A stretch of 13,277 nucleotides of DNA. Origin: an uncultured Collinsella sp. (GTDB lineage Bacteria > Actinomycetota > Coriobacteriia > Coriobacteriales > Coriobacteriaceae). This document shows, piece by piece, positions 7,290 through 13,277 of this stretch; within the stretch, counting starts at the first letter, position 1, and each line of letters begins with the position of its first letter. A model generated the notes under the pieces. That model saw only the letters and a list, made by a program, of their open reading frames with translations, was not told the DNA's origin and did not search any database. Position numbers and translations under genes: made by a program. Location of the stretch: contig CABUMZ010000042.1 of assembly GCA_902492825.1 (NCBI GenBank), positions 1 to 13,277 on the forward strand, written 5' to 3'.

Positions 7290-7318
7290 AGCATAAAGTA
7301 TGCTTGCTGCCGCACCAA
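7290..7318 (-). promoter_or_regulatory. Candidate promoter of the GntR-type regulator with overlapping small palindrome
   Basis: On the minus strand TTGGTG (7313-7318) and TATGCT (7290-7295) are spaced by 17 bases. The -10 box is one arm of a short palindrome, AGCATA-AAG-TATGCT (7290-7304), which has the same arm-3-arm design as the palindrome at 6300-6322 but a different sequence. This could be an autoregulatory site. The boxes match the consensus only modestly. The rest of 7220-7369 holds the hairpin above and weak stem-loops near 7323-7347 and 7350-7365. Confidence 0.3.
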
Positions 7319-7369
7319 AATGTCGGGTATTTACTCATCAGACCCGAAAAACGCGCAACTACCGCGCTC

Positions 7370-8029
7370 CTAAGAAAGCGTGAGCAGCTCCGGCAGCTGG
7401 TCGATAATCTTGTCCGCGGCATCCTGGCTAAAGCCAAAGCGTTCCTCGCGCTTGGCAATGACTGTCAGGCCGGCTCGCTTGCCAGCGGTGATGCCGGGCA
7501 CCGAATCCTCAACGCAGCAGCAGCGATTCGCGGGCAGCCCCAGCAGATCCAGCGCATGCAAGTAGATGTCGGGCTCGGGCTTGCTCTCCTTAAACTGCTC
7601 GCCGCTCACCACATACTCAAAGGCATCCGACAGCCCGCATGTGTTGAGCACTTCCTCGATGCTATCCATGGGAGACGAGCTGGCAAGCGCAACGCGAACG
7701 CCGCGGCGCGGCAGCTCTCGAATCGTATCCACGGCGCCCGGGTTGATCAAAGCCTGATAGTCGCGCGGACGCTTATGCGCCCACTCGTCCCAACGGGCCA
7801 ACGCTTCCTCGCCAGTGAAATGCCCCTTACCGGCACGCTCAAACCAATCGACCAGCATATGCAGGAAGAACTGATGCGAGGTACCGACCTGGCCGTTCAA
7901 CTCCTCTTGAGTCAGATTAAGCCCAAGCTCCTTGGCAAACGCGGCAGTCTCGCCCAGGTAGTAATACTCGGTGTCGACAATGACGCCGTCCATGTCAAAG
8001 ATAACGGCGTCGAACGGAAATGCGGACAC
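7370..8029 (-). CDS. HAD-family phosphatase/phosphomutase, beta-phosphoglucomutase-like
   Basis: This 219-aa HAD hydrolase of subfamily IA has a cap domain between motifs I and II. Motif I is FDMDGVIVDTE (nucleophile D12, acid/base D14), motif II ASSSP (S117-S119), motif III K150 in ESKPEPDIYL, and motif IV CVEDSVPG (E174, D175). Such enzymes dephosphorylate or isomerise sugar phosphates; the exact substrate cannot be read from sequence. The frame is open 16 codons further up, but those codons cover the terminator hairpin of the previous gene. The GTG at 8029, with GGGAGGG (8034-8040) four bases upstream, gives the normal family start (SAFPFDAVIFDMDG). It follows the Cof-type HAD gene by 63 bp on the same strand. 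Confidence 0.85.
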   Translation of the reverse strand: MSAFPFDAVIFDMDGVIVDTEYYYLGETAAFAKELGLNLTQEELNGQVGTSHQFFLHMLVDWFERAGKGHFTGEEALARWDEWAHKRPRDYQALINPGAVDTIRELPRRGVRVALASSSPMDSIEEVLNTCGLSDAFEYVVSGEQFKESKPEPDIYLHALDLLGLPANRCCCVEDSVPGITAGKRAGLTVIAKREERFGFSQDAADKIIDQLPELLTLS

Positions 8030-8040
8030 GGCACCCTCCC

Positions 8041-8070
8041 TAACAAAAGGGCGCCCGCAAGCGGACGCCC
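8041..8070 (-). terminator. GC-rich terminator after the Cof-type HAD gene
   Basis: Ten-base arms (8049-8058 and 8061-8070) pair with one G-U wobble around a tight 2-4-base loop. On the minus strand the stem is followed by UUUUGUUA. This is a strong intrinsic terminator by shape, 23 bases after the stop of the Cof-type gene. Its U-tract directly abuts the GGGAGGG ribosome site of the next HAD gene. Confidence 0.75.
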
Positions 8071-8092
8071 GAACCATGCACTATCGGCGATT

Positions 8093-8935
8093 CTAACCCA
8101 GTAGCTGGTCAAGTGCCACCGCGATACCGTCTTCGTTGTTGTTGGCGGTCACCATCTGGGCCACGGCCTTGACTTCATCGACAGCGTTACCCATGGCGAC
8201 GCCGGTACCAGCCCACTCGATCATGGACTTGTCGTTCTGGCCGTCGCCAAACGATACGACCTCGCTGGCATCGATGCCGAGCTTGGGCAGGGCACCCTTG
8301 AGCGCGCGGGCCTTGTCAATACCGGGCGCCGTGTACTCAAAGTACCAGTCGGCCGTAAACATGCCCGAAAGCGTCTGCTTAAAGGGCGCATACATCTCCT
8401 CGTAATGTGCCTGCAGGTAGGCCGGATCGCCCGCCGTCAGCAGCTTGTCCACGGGATAAGCATCCGCCACCTCATGAAGGCTCTCGACTTCGCGAATCTT
8501 AAGGTCGCAGGCATCGCGCTCGTATTTGACGATATTCTTCTGCGAGCCGTCCGGCAGTGTAATCATGCAGCGATACGAGTCCTCAACATGCAAGTCGCGA
8601 CCAAGCGAGATCATGGGGATCACATCATAATTTTGCAGGTGATCAATCAGACGGTGCAGTTCGTCAGCCGGCATGGCCTGGTCAAAAAGAACCTCATCGG
8701 TCTGAGCGTCGACCACATGCGCGCCATTGAAAGCGACTAGCAAACCATCATGGTTTTGAAGGTCGAGCTCCTGCGCCAGAGCATGTAGTCCCCATGCGGG
8801 ACGGCCCGAAGCCAAAATGAGCTTAATGCCCGACTCCTGCGCCGCGAGCAGCTTTTCGCGCGTACGCGGGCTGATCACCTTCTGATCGTTGGTGAGCGTA
8901 CCATCGATATCCATTGCGATGGCTTTAATTGCCAT
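8093..8935 (-). CDS. Cof-type HAD-IIB phosphatase
   Basis: This 280-aa cytoplasmic phosphatase is of the Cof/YidA type, acting broadly on sugar phosphates or flavin and nucleotide phosphates. Motif I is MDIDGTLTND (D9, D11), motif II is LASGRP (S43), K208 in GIDKARAL is the expected motif III lysine, and FGDGQNDKSMIE (229-240) is motif IV. The large C2-type cap lies between motifs II and III (about 85-200). Length is typical. ATG 8935 follows AAGGAGG with good spacing. It is the first gene of a two-HAD minus-strand unit and is divergent from the plus-strand cassette starting at 9425. No link to the frl pathway is visible. Confidence 0.9.
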   Translation of the reverse strand: MAIKAIAMDIDGTLTNDQKVISPRTREKLLAAQESGIKLILASGRPAWGLHALAQELDLQNHDGLLVAFNGAHVVDAQTDEVLFDQAMPADELHRLIDHLQNYDVIPMISLGRDLHVEDSYRCMITLPDGSQKNIVKYERDACDLKIREVESLHEVADAYPVDKLLTAGDPAYLQAHYEEMYAPFKQTLSGMFTADWYFEYTAPGIDKARALKGALPKLGIDASEVVSFGDGQNDKSMIEWAGTGVAMGNAVDEVKAVAQMVTANNNEDGIAVALDQLLG

Positions 8936-9053
8936 ATGTGCCTCCTTGCATCGTTTTTATCGCGCACTATCTTATCCGAGCCGGGGCACGTTCGCACGGC
9001 GCGCGTATGACGGTTGCAAAACCACCCCATTTGAAACAAAGACAAAAAAGTAC

Positions 9054-9080
9054 TTGCAAAGACGCGTTCCGACATATAAG
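9054..9080 (+). promoter_or_regulatory. Candidate promoter of the plus-strand cassette
   Basis: TTGCAA (9054-9059) and TATAAG (9075-9080) resemble -35 and -10 boxes, but the spacer is only 15 bases. A start near 9087 would give a leader of about 340 bases before the first cassette gene. The call is tentative. Confidence 0.3.
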
Positions 9081-9084
9081 TTGA

Positions 9085-9108
9085 TAAAAGACCGCCGTTG
9101 CGGTTTTA
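9085..9108 (+). other. Small hairpin with U-run near the putative transcript start
   Basis: ACCGC (9091-9095) pairs with GCGGT (9100-9104) around loop CGTT, flanked by AAAA upstream and TTTT downstream that extend the pairing past one bulge. It has the shape of a weak intrinsic terminator close to the candidate promoter, so early termination (attenuation) is possible. It may be chance. Confidence 0.3.
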
Positions 9109-9341
9109 AGTAGATCGAGCATATGAAGTTTGAGTTTTAGCGTGTAAGAGAAGGAAGATCGGCAAAGTACAACCCCAAACGCAATGACAACTTAATGAGG
9201 TAACTGCCACATGTGAGGCACCCAGGGCATTGCTGTCTCGATTTTGAGCACGATGCCTTCTGCCTTGCATGGGCCGTTCCATCCCGCCCCTGCAGCAACT
9301 GCCTCACGGGCTCATTGAAAACCGCATAGCACCCCAACGTC

Positions 9342-9377
9342 AGCACATCACCCACGGCAAGCACATCACTCACGACA
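9342..9377 (+). repeat. 18-bp tandem repeat in an A/C-rich leader
   Basis: Two adjacent 18-base units (9342-9359 and 9360-9377) both begin AGCACATCAC or AGCACATCACT and differ at two positions. They sit in a stretch (about 9331-9418) very rich in A and C and poor in G and T, ending at the ribosome site of the first cassette gene. A similar A/C-rich stretch lies before the ClpP-like gene (about 10338-10367). Such sequence stays unpaired in mRNA and may enhance translation, or the repeats could bind a regulator. Confidence 0.45.
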
Positions 9378-9424
9378 ACCAACACATCAACAAACAGCAC
9401 GAACATCAACCGATTGGAGAAGCT

Positions 9425-10315
9425 ATGACAAACCACCACGCTGAAGACGGCGATAAGAAAAGCATTTTGGATGCCCGCATTGAGCGAGCATATGCAAACG
9501 AATATGACGCCGCCTTTGCCGCCGCGACCATCAAGAACTACGCGTCGCTACCGCTCGCGACGATCTTGGCCGACCACCCTCAACTGCTGAAGCGCTGCAC
9601 AAAGATCATGGGCGACCCCGACATTCGCAAGCTGACAGACCCCTATGCCCCAAAACGCGACAACGATTCGTACGTTCTTAACGTAGGCTGCCTAGCCCAT
9701 ATGCTTACGGCGCTCGACACGAAACTCAAGCTCGAATGGGAACCCGACGAGCGTCATGAACTCGAAAGCAAGCGGAACACCCTACGCACCGCACTGTTCC
9801 TTCCGTTGGACGGCCTCAAGCGCTGCAACGTCGAGCTCAATACACCGGCGCGGCAAAAGCCCGGGACCACGGGGCAGAAAACTCCAAGACCCCATGCGGC
9901 CATCGTCGACCGCAACCGATATAACCGCATGACTGCACACTTTTCCGCCGAGGGAGCAGCCATAAGGACGCTGATCGACCTGCTGTGCCTCCTGAGCATC
10001 AACGAGCTATTTGAGGGCTATCTCGCCCTTGTTCCCGCGACGGCACCCAAGTCGGTAGCAAAGATCATCGAGACCTGCAGACGCCAGTTTGAGCGCCATC
10101 GCAATGGCAGCGAGATGAACGCCAGCATCGCGCAGTACTACGCGGCTCATTACAAAAATGACGGATGTGCCCCTGTCGAGCATCAGCTGCGGCTCGCCTA
10201 CACCACGCCCGCCGCAACGCTCCATCGCTTTGGAGCCCTTGGCGCTTGCGAGCCGCACGAACAGGCAGCCTGCCCCACAACCGAGCTCGATCTCAGGCTC
10301 GGACGAACCCTGTAG
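9425..10315 (+). CDS. Hypothetical protein, first gene of the ClpP-like/VirD4-like cassette
   Basis: I do not recognise this 296-aa protein. It has no signal peptide or clear membrane span and looks mostly alpha-helical and hydrophilic. A charged N-terminus is followed by helices (about 14-60, 75-125), a proline/lysine-rich linker near 135-155, and a second helical part (about 160-235) including the hydrophobic stretch IRTLIDLLCLLSINELFEGY. No catalytic motif stands out. The frame is open upstream, but ATG 9425 is chosen because TTGGAG lies five bases before it and the upstream codons fall in the low-complexity leader. The ClpP-like gene begins 63 bp downstream on the same strand, so it is probably co-transcribed and may be a substrate, adaptor or regulator of the pair. 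Function is unknown. Confidence 0.75.
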   Translation: MTNHHAEDGDKKSILDARIERAYANEYDAAFAAATIKNYASLPLATILADHPQLLKRCTKIMGDPDIRKLTDPYAPKRDNDSYVLNVGCLAHMLTALDTKLKLEWEPDERHELESKRNTLRTALFLPLDGLKRCNVELNTPARQKPGTTGQKTPRPHAAIVDRNRYNRMTAHFSAEGAAIRTLIDLLCLLSINELFEGYLALVPATAPKSVAKIIETCRRQFERHRNGSEMNASIAQYYAAHYKNDGCAPVEHQLRLAYTTPAATLHRFGALGACEPHEQAACPTTELDLRLGRTL

Positions 10316-10378
10316 CCCGCCAGCCCCTCCACGGGTAACAATCCTATTCCACAACACAACCAACAGAAAGGAGTCCTC

Positions 10379-10996
10379 ATGGACACCAATCATTCCCCCA
10401 TCATCAGCCCCCTCACCATGCGTGAATCCGCCCGAGGTATCACGCTCACCAGCATTTACGATGAGATGCTCGCCCGTCGCGAGCTCTCCGCCATGGGAAA
10501 CATCGAAACCCCGATGGCCCACGACCTATGCCAGCAGATCCGTCTGCTCGATGCCACCGACCCCAGCCGCCCCATCACCATATTTGTCGCCAGCGCCGGC
10601 GGAAGCGTGCGATCGGGTCTTGCGATCTATGACGCCATGCGCCTCGCATCGTGCCCCATCCGCACCGTCTGCCTGGAATTCGCCGCGTCCATGGGCGCCG
10701 TGATCTTTATGGGCGGCGACGATCGCCGTATGGCGCCCCATGCAGAGCTCATGATTCACGACCCGCTGATCCCCCAGGGGGCAGGCGGCTCGGCACTTGC
10801 GCTGCAGGAAACCAGCCGGCGTCTCATGCAGACCCGCAAGACCCTCACGCAAATCCTCTCGGACCGCAGCGGCCTCACGCCCAAGCGCATCCAGTCCCTC
10901 ACTGCAAAAGACACCTACCTTTCGGCCGAGCGCGCCGTCGAGCTCGGCTTTGCCCACGAAATCCTCTCGACCACCAAGGAGGTCGCCCATGTCTAA
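10379..10996 (+). CDS. ClpP-like serine peptidase
   Basis: This 205-aa protein has the ClpP fold across its whole length. RESARGITLTSIYDEML (15-31) matches the N-terminal part of ClpP, ASAGGSVRSGLAIYDAM (71-87) the oxyanion-hole loop and next helix, and EFAASMGAVIF (100-110) carries nucleophile S104. MIHDPL (125-130) carries H127 and AKDTYLSAERAVELGF (176-191) carries D178, so the triad is complete. The usual NSPGGS is ASAGGS, unlike housekeeping ClpP. ATG 10379 follows AAAGGAG five bases upstream. It overlaps the VirD4-like ATPase gene by 8 bases. No Clp ATPase (ClpX, ClpC) lies nearby, so it is a cassette paralogue rather than the housekeeping gene. Its substrate and partner ATPase are unknown. 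Confidence 0.9.
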   Translation: MDTNHSPIISPLTMRESARGITLTSIYDEMLARRELSAMGNIETPMAHDLCQQIRLLDATDPSRPITIFVASAGGSVRSGLAIYDAMRLASCPIRTVCLEFAASMGAVIFMGGDDRRMAPHAELMIHDPLIPQGAGGSALALQETSRRLMQTRKTLTQILSDRSGLTPKRIQSLTAKDTYLSAERAVELGFAHEILSTTKEVAHV

Positions 10997-12293
10997 CCTC
11001 ACCAGCCGCCTCGCCGCATCTGAGTCCGCATTGTCCACCATCCTCGCCAAGGATCGAACGCTTTCCTGCGACACCCGCCAAACGGGACTCAACAACAACG
11101 CACTTGTGATCGGCCCCTCGGGAGCCGGCAAGACCCGAAACGTCCTCAAGCCCAACCTGCTGCAAATGAACGCAAGCTACATCGTGCTCGACACCAAAGG
11201 CACGCTCTGTCGCGAAGTGGGACCCGTGCTGGCAGCCCACGGTTACCGCGTGCAATGTCTCAACTTCGCCGACCTCAACACCGTCCCGGCCCTTGCGCCC
11301 GGCATCGAGCGCTGCGGCTACAACCCCCTGAGGCACATTCGCCGCAAGGCGGACGGCAGGCCCAACCAGCAGGACATCCTCTCGGTGGCAAAGGCTATCT
11401 GCCCCATCGAGGACAACAACCAGCCTTTTTGGGATCATGCGGCGGCAAACCTGCTGTCGTGTCTTATCGCCTACGTCACCGAACAGCTACCCGCCGACGA
11501 GCAGACGATCAGCTCGGTCATCAAGCTGATCGAGCACCTGCAGGACGGTGCCACGGGTCGATTGTTTGACGACCTGATCACGACCGACCCCCAAAGCTAT
11601 GCCCTCTCGCTATGGCGGCGCTACGCCATTACGCAAAATGCCGAGCGCATGCACGCGAGCATCGTCGGCATCCTTGCCGAAAAGGTCATGTGTCTGGGAT
11701 TCGACGGTGCGGCACAGCTCTATCGTGAGTACCATCAGGTGGACTTCGCTTCCATGGGACACACCCCCTGCGCCCTGTTTGTAACCGTGAGCGATATTGA
11801 CCGCAATCTCGATCCGCTGACCGGCCTCTTTATTTCGCAGGCGTTTATGGGCCTCATTCGTGAGGCCGATAGGCAGCCCGACGGCAGCCTGCCCGTGCCC
11901 GTGCGCTTTATGCTCGATGACTTCGCAAATCTGCAGATCCCCCAGATCGACAACGTGCTCTCGATTATCCGAAGCCGTAACATCTGGGCAACGCTGCTGC
12001 TGCAGTCGACCAACCAGCTCGATGCGCTCTATGGCGAGGCACGCGCACGCTCCATCATGGGCAACTGCGACACGCATCTGGTGCTGGCGTTCCAGGATCC
12101 CGAGAGCGCCCGGGTGTTTTCCGACCGCGCCGACGCGCTGCCCAGCACGCTCATGGCGACGCCGGTCGATCGCTCGTGGCTCTTTGTACGCGGTCGCACT
12201 CCCGAACAGGTCGAGCGCTTTAGGCTCGAAGACCATCCGCTCTACGGGGAGCTGCCCGAGGCGCAGCGAGGCCATGCGGAAGCCGAGATCTAG
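10989..12293 (+). CDS. VirD4/TraG-type ATPase without membrane anchor
   Basis: This 434-aa P-loop ATPase belongs to the type IV secretion coupling-protein (TraG/VirD4) family, hexameric motors that move DNA or protein. Walker A is GPSGAGKT (42-49), preceded by TGLNNNALVI; LDTKG (67-71) stands for the family DPKG; Walker B is FMLDDFANL (307-315), with DD where DE is common. The RSRNIWATLLLQSTNQLDALYG and GNCDTHLVLAFQDPESA segments are characteristic. Family members usually have N-terminal transmembrane helices and about 600 residues; here the P-loop starts at residue 42 and no membrane span is seen. ATG 10989 lies inside the end of the ClpP-like gene, with AAGGAGG eight bases upstream, so coupled translation is expected. 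No relaxase or other secretion gene is present. Confidence 0.88.
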   Translation: MSNLTSRLAASESALSTILAKDRTLSCDTRQTGLNNNALVIGPSGAGKTRNVLKPNLLQMNASYIVLDTKGTLCREVGPVLAAHGYRVQCLNFADLNTVPALAPGIERCGYNPLRHIRRKADGRPNQQDILSVAKAICPIEDNNQPFWDHAAANLLSCLIAYVTEQLPADEQTISSVIKLIEHLQDGATGRLFDDLITTDPQSYALSLWRRYAITQNAERMHASIVGILAEKVMCLGFDGAAQLYREYHQVDFASMGHTPCALFVTVSDIDRNLDPLTGLFISQAFMGLIREADRQPDGSLPVPVRFMLDDFANLQIPQIDNVLSIIRSRNIWATLLLQSTNQLDALYGEARARSIMGNCDTHLVLAFQDPESARVFSDRADALPSTLMATPVDRSWLFVRGRTPEQVERFRLEDHPLYGELPEAQRGHAEAEI

Positions 12294-12362
12294 GCGCAGG
12301 GTTCTCGCAGCGCGCGGCACCCCGGCGATGTTCCACAAAGGCCGTGCGCCCCGGGACCACGG

Positions 12363-12400
12363 CAAAGCAAAAGGGCCCGCATCCGATAGGATACGGGCCC
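12363..12400 (-). terminator. Terminator of pgi, in the convergent gap
   Basis: Arms GGGCCCG (12373-12379) and CGGGCCC (12394-12400), one C-A mismatch, then ATCC/GGAT around loop GATA form a long stem. On the minus strand it is followed by UUUUGCUUUG, so it ends pgi transcripts. On the plus strand no U-run follows, so the ATPase gene has no clear terminator of its own in 12294-12434. Confidence 0.75.
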
Positions 12401-12434
12401 CTGACTATAGGGCGCGATGCGTTAACAGCAGCGA

Positions 12435-13277
12435 CTACTTGCGATGCGCGCGATAGAACTCGATAAGCGCCTGGGTCGAAGCGTCCTGCTCGGCCTTTGC
12501 GGCGTCGTCATGGAAGGCCGGGGTAATCTGCTTGGCAAGCTGCTTGCCCAGCTCAACGCCCCACTGGTCGTAGGAGTCGATGCCCCAGACCGTGCCCTCG
12601 ACAAACGTGATGTGCTCGTACAGGGCGATGAGCTCGCCGAGCGCAAACGGGGTCAGCGTGTCGCCGAAGATCGAGGTCGTCGGACGGTTGCCCTCAAAGC
12701 AGCGGGCGGGGACGATCTGCTCGGGCGTGCCCTCGGCACGAACCTCGTCGGCCGTCTTGCCAAAGGCGAGCGCCTTGGTCTGGGCCAGGAAGTTGCCCAG
12801 GAACAGCTCATGCACGTCCTGGCCGCTATCGGTCGCAGGGTTGGCGGTATTGGCGAAGGCGATGAAATCGGCCGGAACCACCACGGTGCCCTGGTGCAGC
12901 AGCTGGTAGAAAGCATGCTGGCCGTTGGTGCCGGGCTCGCCCCAGAAGATCTCACCGGTGTCGGAGGTCACGGCGCTGCCGTCCCAACGGACATGCTTGC
13001 CGTTGGACTCCATGGTGAGCTGCTGCAGGTAGGCCGGGAAGCGGTGCAGGTACTGGCAGTACGGCAGCACGGCGTGGCTCTTGGAACCGAAGAAGTTGAC
13101 GTACCAGACGTTAAGCAGGCCCATCAGCGCGACGGCATTGTTCTCGAGCGGCGTGTTGCAGAAGTACTCGTCGATGGCATGGAAGCCCTCGAGGAACTGC
13201 TGGAAGCGCTCGGGACCGAGCACGACGATCAGCGACAGGCCCACGGCGGAGTCAACGGAATAGCGACCGCCGACCCA
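12435..13277 (-). CDS. pgi: Glucose-6-phosphate isomerase (partial, C-terminal 280 residues)
   Basis: This enzyme interconverts glucose 6-phosphate and fructose 6-phosphate in glycolysis. The 5' part lies beyond the right edge; the visible part starts WVGGRYSVDSAVGLS, a PGI signature. The segment WGEPGTNGQHAFYQLLHQGT holds the expected catalytic Glu and the following His-containing helix. FEGNRPT and YDQWGVELGKQLA, with the catalytic lysine, complete the active site, and the protein ends at AHRK as in normal PGI. Identity with E. coli PGI is evident throughout from memory. It converges with the ATPase gene. As a housekeeping enzyme it also takes up glucose 6-phosphate made by FrlB, but there is no sign of shared regulation. 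Confidence 0.96.
   Translation of the reverse strand, partial: WVGGRYSVDSAVGLSLIVVLGPERFQQFLEGFHAIDEYFCNTPLENNAVALMGLLNVWYVNFFGSKSHAVLPYCQYLHRFPAYLQQLTMESNGKHVRWDGSAVTSDTGEIFWGEPGTNGQHAFYQLLHQGTVVVPADFIAFANTANPATDSGQDVHELFLGNFLAQTKALAFGKTADEVRAEGTPEQIVPARCFEGNRPTTSIFGDTLTPFALGELIALYEHITFVEGTVWGIDSYDQWGVELGKQLAKQITPAFHDDAAKAEQDASTQALIEFYRAHRK

Larger units (their letters stand above)
8936..9424. other. Gene-free divergent intergenic region of about 490 bp
   Basis: No convincing protein-coding frame or known RNA fits here. It lies between the Cof-type gene (minus) and the three-gene cassette (plus). It contains a TTGCAAA direct repeat (9014-9020 and 9054-9060), a candidate plus-strand promoter, a small hairpin with a U-run, and an A/C-rich stretch with an 18-bp tandem repeat just before the first cassette gene. 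A long untranslated leader, or an unrecognised small RNA, is the likely content. Confidence 0.5.

Noticed and set aside
7323..7347. CTGATGAG in a small stem-loop, resembling a hammerhead ribozyme core
   Set aside because: The matching GAAA strand and stems I/III of a hammerhead are absent; only a 6-bp stem is present.
9121..9141. A five-codon frame starting ATGAAG as a leader peptide
   Set aside because: There is no ribosome site before it and such short frames occur by chance.
9137..9439. A minus-strand frame of 100 codons in the gap before the cassette
   Set aside because: It begins inside the first cassette gene, lacks a good ribosome site and has a biased composition caused by the A/C-rich leader.
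8936..12293. The cassette as an integrated conjugative or mobilisable element
   Set aside because: No integrase, relaxase, att-like flanking repeats, tRNA or other secretion genes are seen in the window; only the ATPase family points that way.

Overview
The window looks like the chromosome of a gut actinobacterium of the class Coriobacteriia, most likely a Collinsella. This is inferred from the fairly high G+C coding style, the short intergenic spaces with strong AGGAGG-type ribosome sites, and a fructoselysine (frl) locus of the kind I recall being reported in gut Collinsella. There is no rRNA, tRNA, CRISPR array, transposase or integrase here, so the genus call is not proven.

Region 1 (1-7219, all minus strand) is an Amadori-product catabolic locus. 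A GntR/HutC-type regulator (6476-7219) is followed by a terminator hairpin, a candidate promoter and a 23-bp palindrome. A tight operon then reads leftward: a YfcC-family transporter, an amidohydrolase with an altered metal motif, an FrlC-like epimerase, the FrlB deglycase, the FrlD kinase, and a second PfkB-family kinase that runs off the left edge. The inferred route is import of a fructosamine compound, possible trimming by the amidohydrolase, epimerisation by FrlC, 6-phosphorylation by FrlD, and cleavage by FrlB to glucose 6-phosphate plus a free amine or lysine.

Region 2 (7220-8935, minus strand) carries two HAD phosphatases, one of the beta-phosphoglucomutase type and one of the Cof type, each followed by hairpins. 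Unusually, the U-tract or hairpin lies almost on top of the next gene's ribosome site.

Region 3 (8936-12293, plus strand) is the most unusual part. A gene-free leader of about 490 bp precedes a three-gene cassette: an unrecognised 296-aa protein, a ClpP-like serine peptidase with an intact Ser-His-Asp triad, and a VirD4/TraG-type ATPase with no membrane anchor. The last two genes overlap by 8 bases and are probably translationally coupled. No relaxase, other type IV secretion gene, or Clp ATPase is nearby. This peptidase plus transfer-type ATPase pair is the best candidate for an undescribed system.

Region 4 (12294-13277) is a convergent terminator and the C-terminal part of glucose-6-phosphate isomerase (pgi, minus strand), a housekeeping gene that also uses the glucose 6-phosphate the frl pathway would produce.
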